DNA from: Thermoplasmata archaeon
GTDB lineage: Archaea; Thermoplasmatota; Thermoplasmata; Lutacidiplasmatales; UBA184
Length of the DNA: 38,211 nt
Direction: 5' to 3'
Assembly (NCBI GenBank): GCA_027315165.1
Contig: DAHUYN010000007.1
Span: 74,260-112,470, forward strand
The translations under genes were made by a program, and so were the position numbers. This document shows positions 30,836 through 37,618 of the stretch, in pieces. The first letter of the stretch is position 1; each line of letters starts with the position of its first letter. The notes beneath the pieces were generated by a model that worked only from the letters and a program-made list of their open reading frames with translations, made no database searches and was not told the DNA's origin.

Positions 30836-33025
30836 TTGAGGCACTCGACCCTCGCCCCCGTTGCTCACCGTCGCGGCCGGCTCGCCGCGCTCGTGCTCGC
30901 GGGCCTTCTCCTCGGCGTCTCGCTCGGGGCCGGCGGTGGCGGCCACGGGGGCTCGCTCCCACACGGGCCGAAGGTCGCTGCGGCGATCCCCTCGTGCTCG
31001 AGCGCTCGGGGAGCCCCGACGTGTCCGCCCGCGTCGGTGCCGGTCACGCCGTCGGTCGCGGCCGACCGCTGGTCGAACGTGACGGCCGCACAGCACTACC
31101 CGCCCCCCGGCCTCGTCGGCGCGAGCCTGGCCTACGACGCCGCCGACAACTACGTGATCCTGTTCGGCGGCTGCACCGCGACCCGCTGCCCCGCCGCGGC
31201 CCAGACCTGGAAGTACGCGGGCGGCCAGTGGACCAACCTCAGCGCGACCGCCGGGAGCCCGCCGCCGGCCCGCGCCTACGCGAGCATGGGGTTCGACTCC
31301 CGGGACGGCTACGTCGTTCTGTTCGGAGGGCTCGGCGCGGGCGGTCCGCTCAACGACACCTGGTCGTTTAGCGGGGGCCTCTGGCACAACCTCACCAATC
31401 TCTCGAGCGCGCCCCCGGCCCGCTACGCGGCCGCGATGGCGTTCGACCACGCCGACAACTTCCTCGTCCTCTTCGGTGGCTGCGGGGCCCAGGTCTGCCC
31501 GAGGAACGACACCTGGCAGTTCCTGGCGGGCGGCTGGAAGAACGTCACCGCGCTCGCCGGCTCGGCTCCGTCACCCCGCTTCGGGGCGTCGTTCGCCTTC
31601 GACGCGGGCGACAACTACGGGCTCCTCTTCGGCGGCTGCGGGCGCGTCTGCCCGCTCGGCGACACCTACGAGTTCTCTCGAGGTCGGTGGGTCGCGCTCG
31701 CGCCGGCCGTCAACCCACCGGCCCGGTCGTTCGCCGCGCTCACCTACGCCTCCGTCACGAACGAGACCTACCTCTTCGGGGGCAACGCGGGCGCCGCGGG
31801 CCTCAACGACACCTGGCGGTTCACGGCCGGCCGGTGGAGCGACGTGACCGCGAGCCTCGGCGCCGCGCCGAGCCTCCGGTACGGCGTCGCCTCGCTCTCG
31901 AGCACCGAGACGTGGACGACCTCCGGGGTCAAGCGGCTGCTGCCCTACGCGCCGTTCTACGGGGGCGCCAACGCGACCTGCCCGAACTGCACGGGCAGCG
32001 CTCCGACGCAGACGTGGATCCTCGAGCCGACGCTCTCCGGCAGCGCGAGCGCGCTGCCGAGCGTCGTCGAGGTCGGAGAGACCGCCTCCTTCAGCGGCAG
32101 CGCGAGCGGCGGCTCGCCGCCGTACGCCTACCTCTGGCAGTTCGGCGACGCGGCCTCGCAGGCGGCCCAGAGCGCGACGCACGCCTACGCGACCACGGGC
32201 AGCTTCTCGGCCGGCCTGACCGCGACCGACCAGGCCGGGGTCTCCGAGACGTTCCCCGTCGCGGTGAGCGTCGTCGCCGGACCGACGGTCCGGCTCTCGG
32301 TCCAACCGACCGTCACGGACGTCGGCCGGCCCGTGAGCTACTCGGGATCCGTCACGGGGGGCACTCCCCCGTACGCGGAGACCTGGAGCTTCGGGGACCT
32401 CACCGGCTCCGCCTCGCTCTCGACGACGCACGCCTACGGCGCCCCGGGGAGCTACGATGTCCAGCTGCACGCGACCGACTCGGTCCAGGGCTACGGGGAC
32501 GCCTTCGGCGCCGTGACGGTCCACCCGCTGCCCACCGTGCAGGCGCTCCCCTCGACGCTGACGCCGACCGCCGGCGCGGCCGTGACGTTCTCCGCCACCG
32601 TGAGCGGCGGCACCGGGCCGTTCGCCTATCGGTGGACCTTCGGGGACAATGCCTCGAACACCTCGGCGGACACGAACCACACCTACGCGAACGCCGGCAC
32701 CTTCCGCGCCTCGGTCCTCGTGACGGACGCCGTCGGCGGCTCGAGCCAGGCGAACCTCACGCTCGACGTCGGAGCCGCGGGAGGGGCGGGAGGGTCGAGC
32801 GTCCCGATCCCGGTGCTCCTGTTCGGGGCCGTCGGCACGGTCGCCGTCGTCGCGGTCGTCGCGGGGCTGCTGCTCGTGCGCCGCCGCCGCCGCACGCCGC
32901 CGACCTCGCTGGCCGCGGCCCCCGCCGACGGGCCCTCCTGGGTCGGCGAGGAGGAGGAGCCGGCGCCGCGGAGCAAGCGGGCGCTCCGCCGAGACCTGGA
33001 ACGGTTCTACCGGCGCCGTACCTGA
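30836..33025 (+). CDS. Cell-surface protein: kelch propeller, three PKD domains, C-terminal membrane anchor
   Basis: 729 residues. Signal peptide (HRRGRLAALVLAGLLLGVSLG), a six-bladed kelch-type propeller (about 70-395; LFGG...D-T-W-x-F in each blade), three PKD domains (about 398-482, 483-565, 566-648; LWQFGDA, TWSFGDL, RWTFGDN), a transmembrane helix (about 657-680) and a 48-residue charged cytoplasmic tail with EEEE and Arg-rich clusters. Three blades carry paired cysteines in the same loop (CTATRC, CGAQVC, CGRVC) and a later CPNC, likely disulfides. The start is TTG; no ATG or GTG in frame would keep the signal peptide intact. Same architecture as the divergent neighbour, but with one propeller. 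Confidence 0.85.
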   Translation: MRHSTLAPVAHRRGRLAALVLAGLLLGVSLGAGGGGHGGSLPHGPKVAAAIPSCSSARGAPTCPPASVPVTPSVAADRWSNVTAAQHYPPPGLVGASLAYDAADNYVILFGGCTATRCPAAAQTWKYAGGQWTNLSATAGSPPPARAYASMGFDSRDGYVVLFGGLGAGGPLNDTWSFSGGLWHNLTNLSSAPPARYAAAMAFDHADNFLVLFGGCGAQVCPRNDTWQFLAGGWKNVTALAGSAPSPRFGASFAFDAGDNYGLLFGGCGRVCPLGDTYEFSRGRWVALAPAVNPPARSFAALTYASVTNETYLFGGNAGAAGLNDTWRFTAGRWSDVTASLGAAPSLRYGVASLSSTETWTTSGVKRLLPYAPFYGGANATCPNCTGSAPTQTWILEPTLSGSASALPSVVEVGETASFSGSASGGSPPYAYLWQFGDAASQAAQSATHAYATTGSFSAGLTATDQAGVSETFPVAVSVVAGPTVRLSVQPTVTDVGRPVSYSGSVTGGTPPYAETWSFGDLTGSASLSTTHAYGAPGSYDVQLHATDSVQGYGDAFGAVTVHPLPTVQALPSTLTPTAGAAVTFSATVSGGTGPFAYRWTFGDNASNTSADTNHTYANAGTFRASVLVTDAVGGSSQANLTLDVGAAGGAGGSSVPIPVLLFGAVGTVAVVAVVAGLLLVRRRRRTPPTSLAAAPADGPSWVGEEEEPAPRSKRALRRDLERFYRRRT

Positions 33026-33038
33026 CGCGCGCGCGCCC

Positions 33039-33194
33039 TCACTCCGCGTCGACGCCGCAGACCTGCTCGGACCCGCGCGTGCGCGAGCATTCTTCGCAGA
33101 CCATCCGGGCCGGCCCTGGCGACGCCGGCGACCGCCGCGGAACGTGGAACAGCGTCGGGCATCCGCAGACGGGGCATGGCTGGATCCGGTTCAT
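33039..33194 (-). CDS. Small zinc-ribbon protein
   Basis: 51 residues with a CPVCGC knuckle near the N-terminus (C7, C10, C12), then VCEEC (C33, C36) and C46, so four cysteines could bind zinc as C-x2-C...C-x2-C. The start ATG is followed by a basic loop (HVPRRS). A weak CTCAAGA box lies about 28 bases upstream. No family or function can be named. It is preceded on the same strand by the pirin gene, 87 bases away and separated by a hairpin. Too short to be certain, but the cysteine spacing is unlikely by chance. Confidence 0.55.
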   Translation of the reverse strand: MNRIQPCPVCGCPTLFHVPRRSPASPGPARMVCEECSRTRGSEQVCGVDAE

Positions 33195-33240
33195 CGACGG
33201 GCGACGGTCGCGACGGGTCTTGAGGGTTGTCCGTCAAGGG

Positions 33241-33257
33241 GACGGCGGGGTGCCGTC
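33241..33257 (-). terminator. Hairpin between pirin and zinc-ribbon genes
   Basis: GACGGC-GGGGT-GCCGTC, a perfect 6-bp stem with a 5-base loop, 25 bases past the pirin stop. No T-run follows on the minus strand, so its role as a terminator is uncertain. Confidence 0.3.
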
Positions 33258-33281
33258 GCCCAAGGGCCCGGCCCCGCGCGC

Positions 33282-34154
33282 CTACTCCTCGAGCACCGGG
33301 GCGCGGTGCTTGACGAAGTCGCCGCGCCGAAGCTCGACGACGGCCTGCGAGAGCTCCTCGGGGCGGTTCATCACGATCGGGCCGTACCAGGCGACCGGCT
33401 CTCGCAGCGGCCGGCCCGTCACGAAGAGGAACCGGCCGCCGTCGGGCCCGGTCGAGACCGACACGCGCTCCCCCTCGCCGAACAGGGCGACGTGGTCGGC
33501 GCGGACCGCGGGGGCGCCGGGGGCGAACGAGAGGCTCCCGTCGATCACGAAGGCGAGCGCGGTGTAGCCGCGGCGGGCCGGCAGCTCGAGCGTTGTCGAC
33601 GAGGGGAGCTCGACGTCGAGGTACGTGGGATCGACCGGGATCCCGCGGACCGGCCCCTCGACGCCGTCGTGCCGTCCGGCGATGACGTGGACGCGGCCCC
33701 CCGTGGGCAGGGAGAGCCTCGGGATCTCGTCGGTGCCGACCCCGCGGTAGGCCGGGGTCGACATCTTCTCCGACGCCGGGAGGTTCACCCAGAGCTGGAA
33801 GCCTCGGAGAAGCCCGTCCCGCTGCTCGGGCATCTCCTGGTGGATGATCCCGCTGCCGGCGCTCATCCACTGAACGTCGCCCGCGCCGATGACCCCCTCG
33901 TTGCCGAGCGAGTCCCCGTGCGCGACGCGCCCGTCGAGCATGTAGGTCACCGTCTCGATCCCCCGATGCGGGTGCCAGGGGAACCCCGCGACGTAGTCGT
34001 GGGGGTCGGCCGAGCCGAAGTGGTCGAGCAAGAGGAACGGGTCGAGCTTGGGGACCTCCCGGTTGCCGAACAACCGGCGGAGGCGGACTCCGGCGCCCTC
34101 GAGGGTCTCCTGGCCCTTGTAGAGGGTCTCGACGGGGCGGATCGCTTCGGGCAT
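33282..34154 (-). CDS. Pirin family protein
   Basis: 290 residues, a bicupin. The N-terminal barrel carries the pirin metal site: HPHRGIETVTYMLDG (H and H), HGDSLGN and IIHQEMPE (H, E). The second barrel (about 170-280) lacks an obvious metal site, as is usual. Pirins are iron proteins reported as quercetinases or redox-linked regulators; the role here is open. ATG start; a CTTATCC box lies about 35 bases upstream. It is divergent from the MFS transporter gene. Confidence 0.9.
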   Translation of the reverse strand: MPEAIRPVETLYKGQETLEGAGVRLRRLFGNREVPKLDPFLLLDHFGSADPHDYVAGFPWHPHRGIETVTYMLDGRVAHGDSLGNEGVIGAGDVQWMSAGSGIIHQEMPEQRDGLLRGFQLWVNLPASEKMSTPAYRGVGTDEIPRLSLPTGGRVHVIAGRHDGVEGPVRGIPVDPTYLDVELPSSTTLELPARRGYTALAFVIDGSLSFAPGAPAVRADHVALFGEGERVSVSTGPDGGRFLFVTGRPLREPVAWYGPIVMNRPEELSQAVVELRRGDFVKHRAPVLEE

Positions 34155-34276
34155 GGGCCTTCCGGTCGAAGCAGCCCGGAGGCGCGGATAAGGGGGCGCT
34201 TACCCTCCGGCCACGGCGCCGGCGCGACCGTCTCCGCCCCGAAGGGGCCAAGACCCCCGACGGCTCGTCCGCCGGC

Positions 34277-35533
34277 ATGGCCGCGCCTCGGCTCGAGGGC
34301 CGGGGCGTCTTCGGCGGCCCCCGCGGCCGGGCGACGCTGCTGCTCGTCGGCCTCCGGGTCGCCTACGCCTACAACTGGTTCGACCTCGGACCCGCCCTCC
34401 CGACCCTCTCCGCGCAGTTCGGGGTCCCGCCGACGGCCTGGGGGGAGCTCGTCGCCGCCTTCCTGCTCGGGGCCGGCCTCTTCCAGGTCCCGTCCGGGCT
34501 CCTCGCGCGACGCTGGGGGACCCGGACGCTCTCGCTCGCCGGCGCGGCGCTCCTCGGCGTCGCGGGCGTCGCGTCGGCGTTCGCTCCCAGCTTCGAGGCG
34601 CTCCTGCTCCTGCGGTTCGCGAGCGGCGCCGGCGCGGGGCTGTTCTTCTCCCCCGCGATCGCGCTCGTCGGGGAGCTGTATCCGCCCGGCGAGCGCGGGA
34701 TCCCGGTGGGGACGTTCAGCTCCGCGTTCAGCGCGGGCGCCGGGCTGGGCGTCTTCGTTCCCGCGCTCCTCGTGCCGGTCGTCGGATGGCGGCTCCCCCT
34801 CGCGCTCGGCGGCCTCGCCCTCCTGCTCCTCCTGCCGTTCGCGCTGCGAGCCGTCCCACGAGGCGTCGGCGGCCCGCCGCCGGCGCCGACGACGGCAGGC
34901 GCCTGGCCGGGCGCGCTGACGGCCCGTGGGGTCTGGGTGATCGGGCTCGCCTTCGTCGGGCTCGAGGGCGCGTCCCTCTCCGCCGGTCAGTTCTTCGTCC
35001 CGTTCGCCGAGAGCGTCCATGGCTGGGGCCCGGCGCTCGCCGGCGGGGTCGGGGCGCTGTTCGTCTTCCCGAGCCTGTTCGGCGGACCCCCGGGCGGCCG
35101 CCTCACGGAGCGCTTTGCGAACCGCCGCACCCAGCTGGCCCTCGCGACGGGCGCGCCGGCGCTCCTCCTGTTCCTGCTGCCCGTCGCGGGGCTCGCGGCC
35201 ACGATCGCGATCGCCATCGTCTTCTCGTTTGCCTACGGGATGGTCTACGCGATGATGTACGTGCTCGCGCCGTACCTCCCCGGCGTCGCCGAGGGGGAGG
35301 TCTCGCTGGCGATCGGCCTGCTCAACGGCCTCCAGCTCTCCGGTGGGGCCGTCGTCGCGCTCGGGATGGGCGCCGCGGTCGACCGCTTCGGCTACGGGCC
35401 GGCGTGGGTCCTTCTCGGCGCGATGGTCCTCGCGCCGCTCGCGCTCCTGCTCGGACTACCCGTGACGAAGACCGCGCCGGGCGCGCCGAACCCTCCGGGG
35501 CGATCTCCGAGCGGCCCCGGGGTCAGGCCGTAG
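34277..35533 (+). CDS. MFS transporter
   Basis: 418 residues with twelve hydrophobic helices. After helix 2 the loop SGLLARRWGTR matches major-facilitator motif A (G-x3-x-R-x-G-x-R). Helix 4-5 contains FASGAGAGLFFSPAIALVGELYPPGERG. The substrate cannot be told from sequence alone; the closest general look is to sugar/organic-anion or drug exporters. Located in the inner membrane. Its 3' end overlaps the convergent acetyltransferase gene by 11 bases. Confidence 0.85.
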   Translation: MAAPRLEGRGVFGGPRGRATLLLVGLRVAYAYNWFDLGPALPTLSAQFGVPPTAWGELVAAFLLGAGLFQVPSGLLARRWGTRTLSLAGAALLGVAGVASAFAPSFEALLLLRFASGAGAGLFFSPAIALVGELYPPGERGIPVGTFSSAFSAGAGLGVFVPALLVPVVGWRLPLALGGLALLLLLPFALRAVPRGVGGPPPAPTTAGAWPGALTARGVWVIGLAFVGLEGASLSAGQFFVPFAESVHGWGPALAGGVGALFVFPSLFGGPPGGRLTERFANRRTQLALATGAPALLLFLLPVAGLAATIAIAIVFSFAYGMVYAMMYVLAPYLPGVAEGEVSLAIGLLNGLQLSGGAVVALGMGAAVDRFGYGPAWVLLGAMVLAPLALLLGLPVTKTAPGAPNPPGRSPSGPGVRP

Positions 35534-36173
35534 GCTCGAGCACGGGGACCCGGTCGCGGTTCGTTCCGGCCGCGGGCACGTCGGGTCTCAGGCCCACCTC
35601 GTCGAGGTCGACCTCAGCGAGCCAGAACTCCGACGCGGACGACCTCCGGTCGTGGAACCTCGTCGGCCGGAACCGGAAGCCGAGGGCCCGGTTCATCTCG
35701 AGGCTCGCCCGGTTCTCCGGGCGGATCAGCGCCTCGGCCCTCCGGGCCCCGAGCCGCCCGGCCTCTCGAAGGAGCTCGACCTTCAGCGAACGGCCGGTCC
35801 CCTCGCGCCTATGCGCGGGCTCGACGAGCAACCCCGTGCGGACGACGAGAACCCCCGCGCGCGTCTCGCGCCGGAAGCGTCCGGTGGCGAACCCGATCAG
35901 CCGACCGGAGGGGAGCTCGACCGCGACCCAGAGGAGGACCGCGGCCCCGGGGAGCCCTCGGAGGAGCCGACGGTTGAACCGCTGGACGACGACCATCGCG
36001 ACGAGCAGGGCGGCGAGCCGCGGGCGGTCGAACGGGAACGGGTGGTAGAACGCCCTCGACCCGGGAGGCTGAGCGCGATAGTGGTGGGCGATCGCGCGCA
36101 CGTCTCGCAGGCGAGCCGGGCGGAGGCGGAGCTCCCGCGCCTCGGGCCGGACGGCGGCGCTCCCGGAAGCCAC
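35523..36173 (-). CDS. GNAT family N-acetyltransferase
   Basis: 216 residues from the chosen GTG. GNAT core with N-terminal LRLRPARLRDVRAIAHHYR, central beta-4/motif A VVRTGLLVEPAHRREGTGRSL (R-x-x-G-x-G acetyl-CoA loop) and motif B ALIRPENRASLEMNRALGFRF. A hydrophobic insert (LAALLVAMVVV, about residues 50-60) is unusual. The frame is open for 22 more residues upstream. The GTG at 36173 follows a G-rich GGGGGGTG and a GTTTACC box about 38 bases upstream, so the start is uncertain. The acceptor substrate is unknown. Confidence 0.8.
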   Translation of the reverse strand: MASGSAAVRPEARELRLRPARLRDVRAIAHHYRAQPPGSRAFYHPFPFDRPRLAALLVAMVVVQRFNRRLLRGLPGAAVLLWVAVELPSGRLIGFATGRFRRETRAGVLVVRTGLLVEPAHRREGTGRSLKVELLREAGRLGARRAEALIRPENRASLEMNRALGFRFRPTRFHDRRSSASEFWLAEVDLDEVGLRPDVPAAGTNRDRVPVLEPTA

Positions 36174-36208
36174 GGCACCCCCCGCACGTTCGTCGCGACG
36201 ACGGTCAG

Positions 36209-36215
36209 GTAAACC
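36209..36215 (-). promoter_or_regulatory. TATA-like box for the GNAT gene
   Basis: Minus-strand GGTTTAC. It predicts transcription start near 36185, which argues against coding upstream of that point. Confidence 0.5.
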
Positions 36216-36267
36216 TTTCCCGCGGGTCTCACACGCCACAGCGCGGCCCGGGGCCGGCTCCCGTTCC

Positions 36268-36275
36268 CGTTAAGG
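36268..36275 (+). promoter_or_regulatory. TATA-like box for the gene at 36299
   Basis: CGTTAAGG, centred 28 bases before the ATG; same form as at 13566 and 18874. Confidence 0.55.
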
Positions 36276-36298
36276 GGAGGGGTCGGCTCTTGGGGTCG

Positions 36299-36850
36299 AT
36301 GGCCGAGCTCCGACCCTTCGCCTCCGTCGACCTGACCGCGCTTCGGTGGACCCGCCTTGCGACGGACCGCCACGAGTTCCTCCTGCAGTCGGGAGGGACG
36401 GCGCTCGCCCGGCTCGACCTCGCGGGCCCCGTCGGCTCGCTCGCGCACGCCACGCTGTCGAACGACGCGTGGACGCTCAAGCGCGGTGGCTTCCTCCACC
36501 CGCACGTCACCGTCCGGCGGCGCGACGGGATCGACCTCGCGCGGCTCCAGGCCCACCTGGGGGGCGGCACCCTCAGCGTCGTCCAAGGAGCCCGCTACGG
36601 CTTCCGACGGGCCGGGCTGCTCGTGCCGGCCTGGCAGTTCCTCGACCCGTCGGACCGGCCGATCGTTCACATCGAGCCCGTCGTGGAGCGCCGCCGCCTC
36701 GCGGGAGGCCTCGTCCAGGTCGACCCGTCAGCGACGGGGAACCCCGATCTTCCCCTCCTGCTCATCGTCGGGTGGTACTTCGTCTTCCTGGCGTCGTTCG
36801 AGGACGAGACGGTCCAGGCGACGGCCGCCGCCCTCTCCGCCGTGAGCTAG
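36299..36850 (+). CDS. Hypothetical protein, possible tubby/LURP-one-like barrel
   Basis: 183 residues made of alternating short beta-strands (RHEFLLQSGGTALARLDL, LKRGGFLHPHVTVRRRDG, YGFRRAGLLVPAWQFLD, PIVHIEPVVERRRLAGG) and ending in a single strongly hydrophobic helix (LPLLLIVGWYFVFLAS). Strands plus one C-terminal hydrophobic helix recall the tubby C-terminal-like fold (LURP-one-related and scramblase-like proteins), in which the helix fills the barrel. This is inference from pattern only. Alternatively it is a tail-anchored membrane protein. ATG at leaderless distance from its TATA-like box. Confidence 0.65.
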   Translation: MAELRPFASVDLTALRWTRLATDRHEFLLQSGGTALARLDLAGPVGSLAHATLSNDAWTLKRGGFLHPHVTVRRRDGIDLARLQAHLGGGTLSVVQGARYGFRRAGLLVPAWQFLDPSDRPIVHIEPVVERRRLAGGLVQVDPSATGNPDLPLLLIVGWYFVFLASFEDETVQATAAALSAVS

Positions 36851-36910
36851 TAGAGCGGCCGGCGGGGTTGTCCGGGGTCTGGATCGATAGTACCTTCCGG
36901 TGAACCGCCT

Positions 36911-36948
36911 TGCCTTCGGGCATGGTGGTTCGAGTCCACCCAATCACC
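36911..36948 (+). other. tRNA-like 3' fragment (arm plus T-arm)
   Basis: TGCC-TTCG-GGCA (36911-36922) is followed by a perfect T-arm, GGTGG-TTCGAGT-CCACC (36924-36940), and CAATCACC, which could be an acceptor 3' strand. No matching 5' acceptor, D-arm or anticodon arm was found upstream; the best 5' match is GGGGTTG at 36864-36870 with a mismatch. It may be a decayed tRNA or a fragment left at an integration site. Confidence 0.3.
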
Positions 36949-36949
36949 G

Positions 36950-37059
36950 ATGACGAGGGTAACTGACTCCGACGCATCGTCCGCCACGGCCAGGACGCGG
37001 TCGAGGTGAAGCGGGCCCAGGTCATCCTCGCCTCGGCTTAGGGGTTCACTCCGCCGAAG
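36950..37059 (+). pseudogene. IS630-type transposase N-terminal remnant
   Basis: An ATG opens MTRVTDSDA. A shift of frame then gives LRRIVRHGQDAVEVKRAQVI plus LASA, an in-frame TAG where a Gln is usual, and GFTPPK. This order matches the N-terminal helix-turn-helix region of IS630-family transposases (RRAQVILASAQG...PPEIA type). With a frameshift, a nonsense codon and loss of everything downstream, it is dead. The second IS element starts just beyond it. Confidence 0.6.
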
Positions 37060-37083
37060 GATACCGACTCTTGCGTAAGTAGG

Positions 37084-37090
37084 TTATTAT
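37084..37090 (+). promoter_or_regulatory. TATA-like box of the IS element
   Basis: TTATTAT, centred 28 bases before the transposase ATG at 37115; leaderless spacing like the host genes. Confidence 0.5.
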
Positions 37091-37114
37091 CCGGGATGTG
37101 TTCTCCCCTCTCGC

Positions 37115-37618
37115 ATGGGACGCTGGGCCCAACGCCGACGTGATGCGGCCCCTCTTGAGGAACGTCGCCTGAAAGGCCTCGCCCTGCTCCGCTCCGGCCT
37201 CTCGCAGGCTGAGGTCGCACGCCGCCTCGGAGTTACTCCCGTTGCGGTGTGCCATTGGAAGAAAGCCCTCGACCGAGGGGGCCCAGAGGCCCTCCACGCC
37301 GTCCCTCGACCGGGCCGACCTCCGCGGGTGCCAAGGGCTGACCAAGTCGCCCTCCCCGTGATTCTCGCCCAGGGAGCGCTGACCTACGGGTTCTCTACCG
37401 ACCTCTGGACGATCCCGCGCATCGTCCAGGTGGCGGAGACGCAGTGGGGGGTCCGTTACTCCGAGACCGCGATGTGGCGGATGCTCAAGCGCCACGGACT
37501 GTCGTGGCAGCGCCCTCGACGCCAGGCCCGAGAGAAGAACCTCGTGGCGGTGCGGAACTGGCGTCGGCGCTCCTGGCCACGGTATGAAAAAAAGCCCGAC
37601 GGCGAACGGCCGTCGTAG
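37115..37618 (+). CDS. IS630 transposase, upstream frame (HTH part, OrfA)
   Basis: 167 residues if translated without frameshift. Helix-turn-helix LSQAEVARRLGVTPVAVCHWKKA (about 30-53), an Arg/Pro-rich linker, then a second winged helix (TIPRIVQVAETQWGVRYSETAMWRMLKRHGLSWQRPRR). It binds the element ends in IS630/Tc1-mariner transposases. The reading continues as EKKPDGERPS and stops at 37616-37618. A -1 shift at A_AAA_AAG (37588-37594) would instead join it to the catalytic frame to make a protein of about 338 residues, the usual IS630 transposase length. Confidence 0.85.
   Translation: MGRWAQRRRDAAPLEERRLKGLALLRSGLSQAEVARRLGVTPVAVCHWKKALDRGGPEALHAVPRPGRPPRVPRADQVALPVILAQGALTYGFSTDLWTIPRIVQVAETQWGVRYSETAMWRMLKRHGLSWQRPRRQAREKNLVAVRNWRRRSWPRYEKKPDGERPS
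37588..37615 (+). promoter_or_regulatory. Programmed -1 frameshift signal in the IS630 transposase
   Basis: Slippery heptamer A_AAA_AAG in the zero frame at 37588-37594, then after two bases a perfect hairpin CGACGGC-GAACG-GCCGTCG (37597-37615) with a 7-bp stem. Slipping back one base enters the frame reading KKARRRTAVVVFVDESGF, which leads straight into the DDE domain. Confidence 0.8.

Noticed and set aside
36864-36948. A complete tRNA gene ending in CAATCACC
   Set aside because: Only the T-arm pairs well; no anticodon arm with U33 and matching stems could be drawn, and the acceptor has a mismatch.
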